A stretch of DNA of 64,000 nucleotides from positions 1 through 64,000 of the forward strand of contig CAVXKY010000018.1 in NCBI GenBank assembly GCA_963762425.1. Reading direction: 5' to 3'. Below the pieces are notes generated by a model. It worked only from the letters and a program-made list of their open reading frames with translations. It had not been told where the DNA came from and did not search any database. This stretch comes from REEB95 sp963762425 (GTDB taxonomy: Bacteria; Pseudomonadota; Alphaproteobacteria; ATCC43930; CGMCC-115725). This document shows positions 54,404-64,000 of this stretch, piece after piece (within the stretch, counting starts at the first letter, position 1; every line of letters begins with the position of its first letter). The translations under genes and the position numbers were made by a program.

Positions 54404-57400
54404 TTGATACCGCCGATCCTGCGCCTATCCGGGCAAAACCCGGCCGCTTCGCCTTGGGATACCGAAGACCCCATCCGGGAAGAGCTCTTCAGTATCGAGC
54501 GCCTGGAGCAGCATGCGCGAAGCCTCGCCGCCGCCCAAGAAATTACCGCGGGGCCGATTCCCCGGCGATCTCTTGCCGCCCGGCTCAAGGACAACGAGAC
54601 GGCTTTGCGCGACGCCTATGGCTCCATCGGCCGCGGCGTGCGCGAAGAGCAAGTCACCACGCCGGCCGCCGAATGGCTGCTCGACAATTATCCTCTCGTC
54701 GAGGAACAGATCCGCGAAGCGCGCGACGATTTGCCGCCGGGATATTACCGGCAGCTGCCGAAATTGGTCCGCGGACCTTTCGCCGGATATCCGCGCGTGT
54801 TCGGCGCCGCCTGGGCCTTCGTCGCCCATACCGACAGCCGTTTCGATCCCGACATGCTGTGCCGGTTCGTGCGCGCCTATCAGAGCGTCCAGCCGCTCAC
54901 CATCGGCGAGCTGTGGGCGATCGCGATCACGCTGCGCATCGTGCTGGTGGAGAATCTGCGGCGCGCGGCCAAGCGCATCGTGAACAACCGCGCCATGCGG
55001 CGGAAAGCGGATGTCCTGGCCGACCGCCTGCTGGGCGTGAACGGCCGGGAAGCCGAGCCGGCCGTCTCGGCCCTGCGGCAATACGAACGGGCGCCTTTGC
55101 CGGAGGTCTTCGCCGTCCAGCTCGTCCGGCGGCTGCGGGATCAGGACCCAAAGGTCACGCCGGCTCTCGTTTGGCTGGAAGAACACCTGGCGGCGCAGGG
55201 CGTGACGGAAGACGAGCTTGTCTACAACGAGCACCAACGCCAAGGCGCGGCCAATGTGACGGTGCGGAACATCATCACCAGCATGCGCCTGATCTCCGGC
55301 GTGGATTGGGCGAAGCTGTTCGAGAGCGTCAGCCTGGTCGACGCGGCGCTGCGGTCCGGCAGCGATTTCGCGGCGATGGATTTCCCCACGCGCAACCTGT
55401 ACCGCGGCGCGATCGAGGAACTGGCGCGCGGCTCGAAGCTGACGGAACTGGAGATCGCGCAAGCGGCCCTCGCCGCCGCTTCCGATCCGAAGCACCCGGC
55501 CGGGCAAGCGGGCGGCGGGCGCGCGGGCGATCCCGGTTACCATCTGATCGCCGGCGGGCGCCGCGCCTTCGAGCGGAAGATCGGGTTTCGCGCGGCCCTG
55601 CGGCGCCGGATCGCCCGTATCTGCGCCAAGACCGGCATCGGCGGTTATATAGCCTGCGTCATCATCGCCGCCGCGGCGGTTTTGCTCCTGCCGCTGATCG
55701 CGCTCAAGGAGACCGGGATCGGCTTCTGGCCGCTCGGCCTGCTGGCGGTGCTCGGCGTTTTCCCGTCGATGGACCTGGCGGTCGCGGTCGTGAACCGGAT
55801 CGTGACCGGTTGGATCGGCGCGACAATCCTGCCGGGGCTAGCGCTGCGCGGCGGCGTCCCACCCGACCTACGCACCATGGTCGTGGTTCCGACGCTGCTG
55901 ACGACCAAGGCCGCGATCGAAGAGCAAGTCGAACGCCTGGAGATCCATTACCTCGCGAGTCCGGAGGGCGAGGTTTATTTCGCGCTGCTGTCGGACTGGA
56001 CCGACGCCGCGACCGAGCATGCCCCGGAAGACGATGCCCTGCTCGACGCCGCCGCCGCCTGCATCGCCCGCCTGAATGACCGTCATGGACCGGCCCCGGG
56101 CGGCGCGCGTTTCCTTTTGCTCCATCGCCGGCGGGTCTGGAATGACGGGCAGCGACGATGGATGGGATGGGAACGCAAGCGCGGCAAGCTCCACGAGTTG
56201 AACCGGCTGTTGCGCGGCGCGGCCGATACGACCTTCACGGCGGCAGCGGGCCGCCCGCCCGAGACGATTCCCGGCGTGCGTTATGTCATCACGCTCGACA
56301 GCGACACGCGGCTGCCCCGGGAAACCGTTCGCCGGCTGGTCGGCAAGATGGCGCATCCGCTCAACCGGCCCCGGTTCGACGACGCCGCCGGACGGATCGT
56401 CGAGGGCTACGCCGTGCTGCAACCGCGCATCACGCCTTCCTTGCCGGTCGGGCGCGAAGGCTCGCGCTTCCAACGCATTTTCTCGAGCATGAGCGGCATC
56501 GATCCCTATGACTCGGCGGTGTCCGATTTGTACCAGGACCTTTTCGGCGAAGGCTCCTATGCCGGCAAGGGCATCTACGATTTGGACGCGTTCGAAACCG
56601 CGCTCGAGGGCCGCGCGCCGGAGAACGCGCTGCTCAGCCACGATCTTTTCGAGGGGACGTTCGCCCGCGCCGGCCTGGCTTCCGATATCGAATTGGTCGA
56701 CGAGTTTCCGGCCCGCTATGACGTCGCGGCGGCGCGCCAGCACCGCTGGGCCCGCGGCGATTGGCAATTGCTGCCGTGGATTCTCGGCCTCGGCAAGCGG
56801 GGCGGAAACGCGCTGCCGCCGATCGGCCGGTGGAAGATGCTCGACAATCTGCGGCGGACCCTGTCCGCGCCGGCCTGTGTCCTCGCCTTGCTGGCGGGCT
56901 GGACCCTGCCCCGGCACGCGGCGGCGCTATGGACCGGATTCATCCTGGCGACGATCGCGGTGCCCACTTTGCTCCCGGTTCTCGCCGCGATCGTGCCGCG
57001 GCGCGCCCATATCACGGCACGCAGCCATCTGCGCGCCCTGGGATCGGATTTGTGGCTCGCCCTGTCACAGACCGCGCTGGCGGCGGCGTTTCTCGCGCAT
57101 CAGGCGTGGTCGATGGCCGACGCCATCGGCCGGACGCTGTATCGCCTGTTCGTGAGCCGCCGGAATTTGCTCGAATGGGTCACGGCGGCCCGCACCAAGC
57201 GCAGACCCCGGCCCGGCCTCGAAGGATTCTATCGCCAGATGACCGGCGGCGTGCTCATCGGCATCGCAGCCGCGCTGGTCGCGTGGCTGGCCGGCGGCGC
57301 CTGGCCGGTGGCCGCGCCGTTCGTGGCGTTGTGGATCGCGGCGCCGGCCATCGCCCGATGGACCAGCATCTCGCCGCTCGTGGCCGGCCGCATCCCGGTA

Positions 57401-60400
57401 TCGGCGGAGGACGCACGCAGCCTGCGCTTGGTCGCGCGCCGCACCTGGCGCTATTTCGAAACCTTCGTCACGGATGCCGACCACAGGCTGCCGCCGGACA
57501 ATTTCCAGGAAGACCCGAATCCGGTCCTGGCCCACCGCACCTCTCCCACCAATCTCGGCCTTTACCTGCTGTCCGCGGTCAGCGCCCGCGACTTCGGCTG
57601 GGCGGGAACGGCCGAGACCGTCGAGCGCCTGGAAGCGACGCTGGCGGCGATGGGCGGCCTCGAACTTTTTCACGGCCATTTCTACAATTGGTACGACACG
57701 CGCGATCTCCGTCCGCTGGATCCGCGCTATGTTTCCGCGGTGGATAGCGGCAATTTGGCCGGACATCTGATCGCCGTCGCCAATGCCTGCCGGGAATGGA
57801 TCGCCCGCCCGCTCGCGCCATCCCGTCTCATCGCCGGCATCGAGGACGCCTTGAGCCTGGCGCGCGAATCCCTGCGCGAGCTTCCCGACGACCGGCGAAC
57901 CGGGTTCATCACGCGGCGCGAGCTCGACTTCGCGCTCGATGCGCTGGGCGACGCGCTGGGCGCCGGCTCTGAAGCGGCGGCGGAACCGGCCGAGCGGCTC
58001 AACGACCTCGCACAACAGGCCGCGACCGTGGCCGATATCGCGCAAACCCTGGCCGGCATGGGCGGGGACGACTCCTTCGCCGACATGCTGTTCTGGACGC
58101 AGGCGGTAAAAAACGCGATCGACAGCCACCGGCGGGACGCGGCCCAGACCGCCGAAACCGGGCGGGCGTTGAACCGGTGTTTGGCGGCGCTGGAATCGAA
58201 TGCGCGCGCCATGGCCAGCGCGATGGAATTCGGGTTCCTGCTCGACCCGGATCGCAAGCTTTTGTCGATCGGCTATCTCGTTCCGGAGGGCCGCCTCGAC
58301 ACGAGTTGTTACGACCTGCTCGCCTCCGAGGCGCGGCTGGCGAGCTTCGTCGCGATCGCCAAGGGCGACGTTCCCTCGCGGCACTGGTTCCGGCTCGGGC
58401 GGAGCGTCACCCCGATCGGGCGGGGCGCGGCGCTGGTCTCCTGGTCGGGATCGATGTTCGAATATCTGATGCCGTCCCTCGTGATGCGCGCGCCGGCGGG
58501 CAGCCTGATCGAGCAGACGAACCGCCTGGTCGTCCACCGGCAGATGGCTTATGGCGCGGCGCTCGGCCTGCCGTGGGGCGTTTCGGAATCCGCCTACAAC
58601 GCCCGCGACCTGGAACGGACATACCAGTATTCGAATTTCGGCGTGCCGGGGCTGGGGCTGAAACGCGGCCTCGGCGAGAACATCGTGGTGGCGCCTTATG
58701 CGACGGCGCTGGCGGCCATGATCGAGCCGGCGCATTCGGCGCGCAACTTCGCCCTTCTCGCGGATATGGGCGCGCGCGGCCGCTATGGCTTCTACGAGGC
58801 GCTGGATTACACGCCCGCGCGCCTGCCCGAGGGCAAGGACCATGCGGTCATTCGCGCCTTCATGGCGCACCATCAGGGCATGACGATCGTCGCCATCGCC
58901 AATGCCCTCCTTGACGGAGAAATGCGGACCCGGTTTCACGCCGAGCCGATCGTTCAGGCGACCGAGCTGCTCTTGCAGGAGCGGACGCCGCGCGAGGTCG
59001 CGGCCGTTCGGCCCCGGGTGGAGGAAGTCAAGACCGGCGCGGCGGTCCATGACCTGGAACTCCCGCCGGTGCGGCACCTGCGCTCCGCGCACGATTCGAC
59101 GCCGGAGGCGCACCTGCTCTCGAACGGCCGTTACGCGGTGATGCTCACGGCGGCCGGTTCCGGCTACAGCCGGTGGCGCGATCTGGGAATCACGCGTTGG
59201 CGCGAAGACGCCACCAGCGACGATTGGGGCGCCTATATCTATCTGCGCGACGTCCGGAGCGGCGACGTATGGTCGGCGGGCTATCAGCCGAGCGGCGTCG
59301 AGCCCGACGACTACGACGTCAGGTTCAGCGAGGACAAGGCCGAATTCACCCGGCGCGACGGGACCATCACCACGGTGCTCGAAATCGTCGTTTCGCCGGA
59401 GGACGACGCCGAGGTTCGCCGCTTGTCCATTTCCAACACCGGCCACCGGGTCCGCGAGATCGAGATCACCTCTTATGCCGAGCTGGTGCTGGCGCCGCCG
59501 GCCGATGACGCGGCGCATCCGGCCTTCGTGAAATTATTCGTGCAGACCGAGTATGACGCCAAAATCGGCGCCATCCTGGCGACGCGGCGGCGCCGGTCGC
59601 CGGCCGAAGCCGAGATCTGGGCGGCCCATCTTGCCGTGGTCGAGGGCGAGACGGTGGGAAAAACCGAGATCGAGACCGACCGGGCCCGTTTCATCGGCCG
59701 CGGGCGCGACGTCCGGGCGCCGATCGCGGCGATGGACGGAAGGCCGCTCTCCAACACCGTCGGCACCGTGCTGGATCCCGTTTTCGCGCTGCGGCGCCAT
59801 GTGCGGATTCAACCGGGCGAGACGGTGCGCATCGCGTTCTGGACGCTCGCCGCGTCCTCGCGCGCCGACGTGCTGGATATGGTCGACAAGCATCGCGACA
59901 CCAACGCCTTCGAACGGGCGTCCACGCTGGCCTGGACCCAGGCGCAGGTGCAGCTTCATTATCTCGGCATCGATCCCGACGAGGCGAGCCTCTTTCAACG
60001 CCTCGCGGGCCACGTGCTTTATGCCAATTCGTGGATGCGGCCGCCGTCCGAAACCATTCGCCGGGGATGCGCCGGCCCGGATGCGCTGTGGGCCCAGGGC
60101 ATTTCCGGGGACATTCCCGTCGTTCTGGTTCAGATCGACGAGATCGAGGACATCGCCATCATCGGCCAGTTGTTGCGCGCCCATGAATATTGGCGGATGA
60201 AACAGCTCGCCGTCGATCTGGTGATCCTGAACGAACGGTCGGCGTCCTATATTCAGGACCTTCAGGCCGCGCTCGAGACCATGGTGCGGACCAGCCAATC
60301 CCGCCTGCGGGTCGGCGCGGACGGGACGCGCGGCTCGGTCTTCGTGCTGCGCGCCGATCTGATCGCGCGCGAGACCCGCGCCTTGCTTCCGGCCGTGGCC

Positions 60401-62956
60401 CGGGTGGTGCTGACCGGACGCCGCGGCAGCCTGTCGGACCAGCTCGACCGCGTTCGGGATTCGGGCGCGGCATCGCCGCCGCCGCGACGGCCGCGACGCT
60501 TGGCGCAGGCAGGCGCGCCGCCATCCCAGCCCGCGACGCCGGGCCTCGAGTTCTTCAACGGACTCGGCGGATTTGCATCGGATGGAAGGGAGTATGTGAC
60601 GATTCTCGGCCCCGGGCAGTCGACGCCGGCGCCGTGGATGAACGTGATCGCCAACCCGTGTTTCGGTTTTCAAGTCGCGGCCGAGGGCGGCGGCTATACC
60701 TGGTCGGTCAACAGCCGCGAAAACCAACTTACGCCCTGGTCGAACGATCCCGTGACCGATCCCCCGGGCGAGGCGATATTCCTGCGCGACGAGGACAGCG
60801 GCGAGATCTGGGGACCGACCGCGCTGCCGATCCGGAACGAAGTCGCGCCCTATGTCGTCCGGCACGGCCAGGGATACAGCCGGTTCGAGCATGAGGCGCG
60901 CGGTATCGCGCTCGATCTCCTGCAATACGTTCCGCTCCTCGATCCGATCAAGATCTCGCGCCTGACGGTCCGCAACGCCTCGGCGCGGACGCGGCGGCTT
61001 TCGGTCACGGCCTATGTCGAATGGGTGCTGGGTTCGTCGCGGGGGGCATCCGCGCCGTTCATCGCGACCGAGATCGAGCCCAAAACCGGTGCGCTGCTGG
61101 CCCGCAATCCCTGGAACGCAACCTTCGGCTCCCGGGTGGCGTTTGCCGATCTGGCCGGAAGGCAGAGAAGCTGGACCGGCGACCGGCGGGAGTTCCTGGG
61201 CCGGAACGGCACGCTGGCCAACCCGGCCGCGCTGGCGCCGGGCGCGCCGCCGCTTTCCAAGCGGACCGGCGCCGGATTCGATCCGTGCGGCGCGCTTCAG
61301 GCGCCGTTGACGCTCAAGCCCGGCCAAACCGCCGAGATGGTTTTCTTCCTCGGCGAGGCGGATTCGGCCGAGGCCGCGCAATCCCTGATCGCGCGCTACC
61401 GCGCGGCCGATCTCGACGAGGTCTTTCGCGGCGTCACGCGGCATTGGGATGAATTGCTCGGCGCGGTCCGGGTGAAAACGCCGGACCGGCCGATGGACAT
61501 CATGCTCAATCGCTGGCTGCTCTATCAGACCATCGCCTGCCGTTTGTGGGCGCGATCGGCGTTTTACCAGGCGGGCGGCGCCTATGGCTTCCGCGACCAG
61601 CTTCAGGACGGGATGGCGCTCGCGCTGTCGAGTTCGGCGATGACGCGCGAACACCTGCTGCGCGCGGCATCAAGGCAATTCACCGAGGGCGACGTGCAGC
61701 ATTGGTGGTCGCCGCCGCTCGGCCAAGGCGTGCGTTCGCGCATCTCGGACGACCGGATATGGCTTGCTTACGCCGCCGCGCATTATGTCGCGGCCACCGG
61801 CGACAGCGGGGTTCTGGACGAGCCGGTTGCCTTCATCGAGGGCCCGGCGTTGCTGCCCGGCGAGCGCGATGCCTATTTCCGGCCCGCGCCATCCGGCGAG
61901 ACCGCTTCGCTGTTCGAACACTGCGCGCGGGCGCTCGATCAAAGTCTCGGTATCGGCGCGCATGGCCTGCCCTTGATCGGCACGGGCGACTGGAACGACG
62001 GCATGAACCGGGTCGGCGAATTGAGCAAGGGCGAAAGCGTCTGGCTGGGCTGGTTCCTGCATGCGGCGCTGGAGGAATTCGCGCCCTTGGCGGATTCGCG
62101 CGGCGAGCGGACGCGCGCGGCGAACTGGCGCGCCCACGCCCAAGCGCTGCAAGCGGCGCTTGAACGGGACGGATGGGACGGCAACTGGTACCGGCGCGGC
62201 TATTTCGACGACGGCACGCCGTTCGGCTCCGACGCCAGCGCCGAATGCCGGATCGATTCCATCGCCCAATCCTGGAGCGTGATCTCGGGCGCGGCCGACC
62301 CCGCCCGCGCCAAGCGCGCGATGGCGGCCGTGGACGATCAGCTCGTCCGGCGCGATACCGGGCTGGCGCTGCTGTTCACGCCGCCCTTCGACCGCACGCC
62401 GCTCGACCCCGGCTACATCAAGGGCTATCCGCCCGGCATCCGCGAGAATGGCGGCCAGTACACCCACGCCGCCGCCTGGTCGGCGATCGCCTTCGCAAGC
62501 CTCGGCGAGGGCGACAAGGCCGCCGGCCTGCTTTCGCTGATCAATCCCATCAACCGCTCGGCCACGCGGGCAGGATTGCATCGCTACAAGGTCGAGCCTT
62601 ATGTCGCCGCCGCCGACGTCTATTCGGAACCGCCCCATGCCGGGCGCGGCGGATGGACGTGGTACACCGGCTCGGCCGGATGGATGTACCAGGCCGGGAT
62701 CGGATCGATTCTCGGCCTGCGCCGCGAGGGCGCGTTCCTGCTGCTGGCGCCCTGCATCCCCAAGCATTGGCCCGGCTTCGAGATCGCGTTTCGGCACGGC
62801 TCGACGCGCTACGACATCACGGTCGAGAACCCAAACGGCGTCAATCGCGGGATCGTTCATGCGGAACTCGACGGCCAGGCCTTGCCCGCGGGCCCGGTGC
62901 GCGTGCCGCTTTGCGACGACGGCAAGAGCCACCGCCTGCGCGCGGTGCTCGGCTAG
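54404..62956 (+). CDS. ndvB: Cyclic beta-1,2-glucan synthase (NdvB/ChvB type)
   Basis: A 2850-residue inner-membrane enzyme of the usual size for NdvB. The glycosyltransferase region (about 490-800) has YVITLDSDTRLPRETV (near 626-641) and the QxxRW-type motif QHRWARGDWQL (near 778). Membrane segments lie near 410-455, 820-870 and 930-1010. A glycoamylase-like middle domain includes FYNWYDTRDLRPL and AHHQGMTIVAIANAL. The C-terminal GH94 part has FNGLGGFASDGREYVTILG and AYGFRDQLQD (near 2391) with the general-acid aspartate. It makes and cyclises periplasmic osmoregulated beta-1,2-glucan. It starts at a TTG behind AAAGG. No exporter (NdvA) is in the window. Confidence 0.95.
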   Translation: MIPPILRLSGQNPAASPWDTEDPIREELFSIERLEQHARSLAAAQEITAGPIPRRSLAARLKDNETALRDAYGSIGRGVREEQVTTPAAEWLLDNYPLVEEQIREARDDLPPGYYRQLPKLVRGPFAGYPRVFGAAWAFVAHTDSRFDPDMLCRFVRAYQSVQPLTIGELWAIAITLRIVLVENLRRAAKRIVNNRAMRRKADVLADRLLGVNGREAEPAVSALRQYERAPLPEVFAVQLVRRLRDQDPKVTPALVWLEEHLAAQGVTEDELVYNEHQRQGAANVTVRNIITSMRLISGVDWAKLFESVSLVDAALRSGSDFAAMDFPTRNLYRGAIEELARGSKLTELEIAQAALAAASDPKHPAGQAGGGRAGDPGYHLIAGGRRAFERKIGFRAALRRRIARICAKTGIGGYIACVIIAAAAVLLLPLIALKETGIGFWPLGLLAVLGVFPSMDLAVAVVNRIVTGWIGATILPGLALRGGVPPDLRTMVVVPTLLTTKAAIEEQVERLEIHYLASPEGEVYFALLSDWTDAATEHAPEDDALLDAAAACIARLNDRHGPAPGGARFLLLHRRRVWNDGQRRWMGWERKRGKLHELNRLLRGAADTTFTAAAGRPPETIPGVRYVITLDSDTRLPRETVRRLVGKMAHPLNRPRFDDAAGRIVEGYAVLQPRITPSLPVGREGSRFQRIFSSMSGIDPYDSAVSDLYQDLFGEGSYAGKGIYDLDAFETALEGRAPENALLSHDLFEGTFARAGLASDIELVDEFPARYDVAAARQHRWARGDWQLLPWILGLGKRGGNALPPIGRWKMLDNLRRTLSAPACVLALLAGWTLPRHAAALWTGFILATIAVPTLLPVLAAIVPRRAHITARSHLRALGSDLWLALSQTALAAAFLAHQAWSMADAIGRTLYRLFVSRRNLLEWVTAARTKRRPRPGLEGFYRQMTGGVLIGIAAALVAWLAGGAWPVAAPFVALWIAAPAIARWTSISPLVAGRIPVSAEDARSLRLVARRTWRYFETFVTDADHRLPPDNFQEDPNPVLAHRTSPTNLGLYLLSAVSARDFGWAGTAETVERLEATLAAMGGLELFHGHFYNWYDTRDLRPLDPRYVSAVDSGNLAGHLIAVANACREWIARPLAPSRLIAGIEDALSLARESLRELPDDRRTGFITRRELDFALDALGDALGAGSEAAAEPAERLNDLAQQAATVADIAQTLAGMGGDDSFADMLFWTQAVKNAIDSHRRDAAQTAETGRALNRCLAALESNARAMASAMEFGFLLDPDRKLLSIGYLVPEGRLDTSCYDLLASEARLASFVAIAKGDVPSRHWFRLGRSVTPIGRGAALVSWSGSMFEYLMPSLVMRAPAGSLIEQTNRLVVHRQMAYGAALGLPWGVSESAYNARDLERTYQYSNFGVPGLGLKRGLGENIVVAPYATALAAMIEPAHSARNFALLADMGARGRYGFYEALDYTPARLPEGKDHAVIRAFMAHHQGMTIVAIANALLDGEMRTRFHAEPIVQATELLLQERTPREVAAVRPRVEEVKTGAAVHDLELPPVRHLRSAHDSTPEAHLLSNGRYAVMLTAAGSGYSRWRDLGITRWREDATSDDWGAYIYLRDVRSGDVWSAGYQPSGVEPDDYDVRFSEDKAEFTRRDGTITTVLEIVVSPEDDAEVRRLSISNTGHRVREIEITSYAELVLAPPADDAAHPAFVKLFVQTEYDAKIGAILATRRRRSPAEAEIWAAHLAVVEGETVGKTEIETDRARFIGRGRDVRAPIAAMDGRPLSNTVGTVLDPVFALRRHVRIQPGETVRIAFWTLAASSRADVLDMVDKHRDTNAFERASTLAWTQAQVQLHYLGIDPDEASLFQRLAGHVLYANSWMRPPSETIRRGCAGPDALWAQGISGDIPVVLVQIDEIEDIAIIGQLLRAHEYWRMKQLAVDLVILNERSASYIQDLQAALETMVRTSQSRLRVGADGTRGSVFVLRADLIARETRALLPAVARVVLTGRRGSLSDQLDRVRDSGAASPPPRRPRRLAQAGAPPSQPATPGLEFFNGLGGFASDGREYVTILGPGQSTPAPWMNVIANPCFGFQVAAEGGGYTWSVNSRENQLTPWSNDPVTDPPGEAIFLRDEDSGEIWGPTALPIRNEVAPYVVRHGQGYSRFEHEARGIALDLLQYVPLLDPIKISRLTVRNASARTRRLSVTAYVEWVLGSSRGASAPFIATEIEPKTGALLARNPWNATFGSRVAFADLAGRQRSWTGDRREFLGRNGTLANPAALAPGAPPLSKRTGAGFDPCGALQAPLTLKPGQTAEMVFFLGEADSAEAAQSLIARYRAADLDEVFRGVTRHWDELLGAVRVKTPDRPMDIMLNRWLLYQTIACRLWARSAFYQAGGAYGFRDQLQDGMALALSSSAMTREHLLRAASRQFTEGDVQHWWSPPLGQGVRSRISDDRIWLAYAAAHYVAATGDSGVLDEPVAFIEGPALLPGERDAYFRPAPSGETASLFEHCARALDQSLGIGAHGLPLIGTGDWNDGMNRVGELSKGESVWLGWFLHAALEEFAPLADSRGERTRAANWRAHAQALQAALERDGWDGNWYRRGYFDDGTPFGSDASAECRIDSIAQSWSVISGAADPARAKRAMAAVDDQLVRRDTGLALLFTPPFDRTPLDPGYIKGYPPGIRENGGQYTHAAAWSAIAFASLGEGDKAAGLLSLINPINRSATRAGLHRYKVEPYVAAADVYSEPPHAGRGGWTWYTGSAGWMYQAGIGSILGLRREGAFLLLAPCIPKHWPGFEIAFRHGSTRYDITVENPNGVNRGIVHAELDGQALPAGPVRVPLCDDGKSHRLRAVLG

Positions 62957-63059
62957 GCTTTTTTGAGCGAAACTTATCCGGGCCCGACCGATCTCCTGTA
63001 TGATTCCGGTCGGGAATTCCATCGAATTCGCGGCTTATTCTTTTAAAAGGAACCAGACG

Positions 63060-63332
63060 ATGCATGCGGTGCGCGCGGAAATCGCCAATCTGACATTGGA
63101 CGAAGTGGCCGATTGGGTGTCGAACATCACGCCCGATTCCATCAATGAGATGGCGGGAAAAGCCGAATTCATGCTGCGCCAGACCCGCCTGCAGGAAAGG
63201 GCCACCGACGCGGCCATTCAATCGGCAAGATTCGCGCGCCATAACGCGTTCTATATGTTTTTGACGGTGATCATTCTGGCGATCTCATCGACCGCCACCT
63301 TGGTGCTGACGATCATCGAACATACGCGCTGA
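63060..63332 (+). CDS. Small tail-anchored-like membrane protein of unknown function
   Basis: A 90-residue protein: a charged helical N-terminal part (VRAEIANLTLDEVADWVSNI, AEFMLRQTRLQERATDAAIQ) and one C-terminal membrane segment (FYMFLTVIILAISSTATLVLTII). The ATG at 63060 has AAAGGA about nine bases upstream; the frame is open earlier. 103 bp after ndvB. Family not recognised. Confidence 0.6.
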   Translation: MHAVRAEIANLTLDEVADWVSNITPDSINEMAGKAEFMLRQTRLQERATDAAIQSARFARHNAFYMFLTVIILAISSTATLVLTIIEHTR

Positions 63333-63448
63333 CGCTGCCGGGCGCGAAGAATGCGGCGCCCAACGGGATGCGATGATAGCCGAGCGCCTCGGCCAGATGC
63401 GTGCGTCGCGTCTCGCTTTGAAAATCCGGGTTTTATCTCAGTTTGGGC

Positions 63449-63460
63449 AATGTCCGCTCT
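63449..63460. repeat. Partial GTCCGCTT-type repeat
   Basis: GGGCAATGTCCGCTC resembles the left half of the hairpin repeats at 28161, 29666 and 38800; the right half is absent. Confidence 0.35.
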
Positions 63461-63477
63461 CACCCCCCACGACCCAA

Positions 63478-63963
63478 TCACGGAAGAAGTTTGCCCGCGT
63501 CTTCGGCCAGCGGCAGAACAAAATAGATGTTGCAGGTGGTGAGCTCGGGGCCGAGCGGGCCGTTCCGCGCGTAGGCCAGCGCCTCGACATGAACGGGCAA
63601 GCCGCCCTTCCTGGTTTCCTGCATGGCCAGGAGCGCGTCGTAAACCGCGCGCCGTTCCGGCAAGGAGGCCTGTTTGGGGTTTTCGGGATAATAGGACGGC
63701 ATGCCGAGAATCAGGTAGTCCATGCGGCATTGCGGCGAGGCCGCCGGAAACGCCGTTTTCCGGACCGCGATTTCGAATGTGCCGTCCCGGCCGTCGAATT
63801 CCCAACTCCAATGGCGGCGCGTGGGCAGTTTTTGCAGAGTCGGGCCAGCGACAATATCGCCGGGGCGTAAAATAAAACTCCAGGTCAACGGGTCCGCGGA
63901 CGCGGCGCCGGCGACGAGCGTGAAAAGGACGGCAATGGCCGGCGCGAGTGCTTTCGTGCTCAA
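63478..63963 (-). CDS. Exported protein of unknown function
   Basis: A 161-residue protein from a TTG at 63963, without a clear ribosome binding site. Signal peptide (LAPAIAVLFTLVAGAASA), then a mature domain beginning DPLTWSFILRPGDIVAGPTLQKL with a mix of strands and two cysteines (QCRMDY and TTCNIYF). Family not recognised. The true start could be slightly different because the window ends soon after. Confidence 0.6.
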   Translation of the reverse strand: MSTKALAPAIAVLFTLVAGAASADPLTWSFILRPGDIVAGPTLQKLPTRRHWSWEFDGRDGTFEIAVRKTAFPAASPQCRMDYLILGMPSYYPENPKQASLPERRAVYDALLAMQETRKGGLPVHVEALAYARNGPLGPELTTCNIYFVLPLAEDAGKLLP

Positions 63964-64000
63964 TACGGATTGGCGATCGGCAGGGTTTCGGCCGGGTAAA

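Overview
The window is a GC-rich chromosomal segment of an alphaproteobacterium. I base this on the Cpa/Tad pilus genes, a very large NdvB-type cyclic beta-1,2-glucan synthase, Cox-type molybdenum hydroxylases, a fused transaldolase/glucose-6-phosphate isomerase, and many small stress-type genes. I cannot place it below class level.

Layout. (1) 1-1.8 kb: the 3' part of a tRNA-Thr, a DDAH-like amidinotransferase-fold enzyme and gmhA. (2) 1.8-11.4 kb: a Tad pilus locus. The Flp pilin faces left; a TPR lipoprotein and cpaB-C-D-E-F-tadB-tadC face right. (3) 11.4-25.7 kb: a catabolic/uptake island with an amidohydrolase, two Cox-type molybdenum hydroxylase large subunits, one FAD and one 2Fe-2S subunit, a branched-chain-amino-acid-type ABC transporter without livG, a TetR regulator, an acyl-CoA-dehydrogenase-fold flavoprotein and a beta-hydroxyacid dehydrogenase. 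The substrate is unknown. (4) 25.8-27.9 kb: an iron operon (cupredoxin, FTR1 permease, outer-membrane-type protein) behind a Fur-box-like site. (5) 28.0-32.3 kb and 36.0-38.5 kb: small secreted, membrane and stress proteins (Spy-like, CsbD, DUF3309-like, ferritin-like, YXWGXW, GlsB/YeaQ) among short dispersed repeats. (6) 32.34-35.82 kb: a 3.48-kb mobile element with perfect 22-bp terminal inverted repeats. It carries an IS1-family-like DDE transposase, a divergent HTH gene with an operator-like promoter, and passenger genes including a DUF5343-like protein. (7) 38.9-53.8 kb: a tightly overlapping leftward gene train encoding a MerA-like flavoprotein lacking one redox cysteine, two glycoside hydrolases, polyphosphate glucokinase and almost the whole pentose phosphate pathway. 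(8) 54.0-64.0 kb: a 53-residue gene, ndvB and two unknown genes.

How the parts relate. Region 7 would turn glucose and other sugars into glucose-6-phosphate, NADPH and pentoses. Region 8 makes periplasmic glucan. An unexplained conserved motif, GTAGTTTCCGA followed by roughly CTRTCG, lies 59-163 bp upstream of six start codons. These are three small exported or stress-type genes in region 5, the YXWGXW gene, the head of the pentose phosphate operon and the 53-residue gene. It may define a stress regulon joining regions 5, 7 and 8.

Caution. At least eight otherwise intact host genes carry frameshifts that a one-base insertion, usually in a short G or C run, would explain. These are probably assembly errors, not real pseudogenes.
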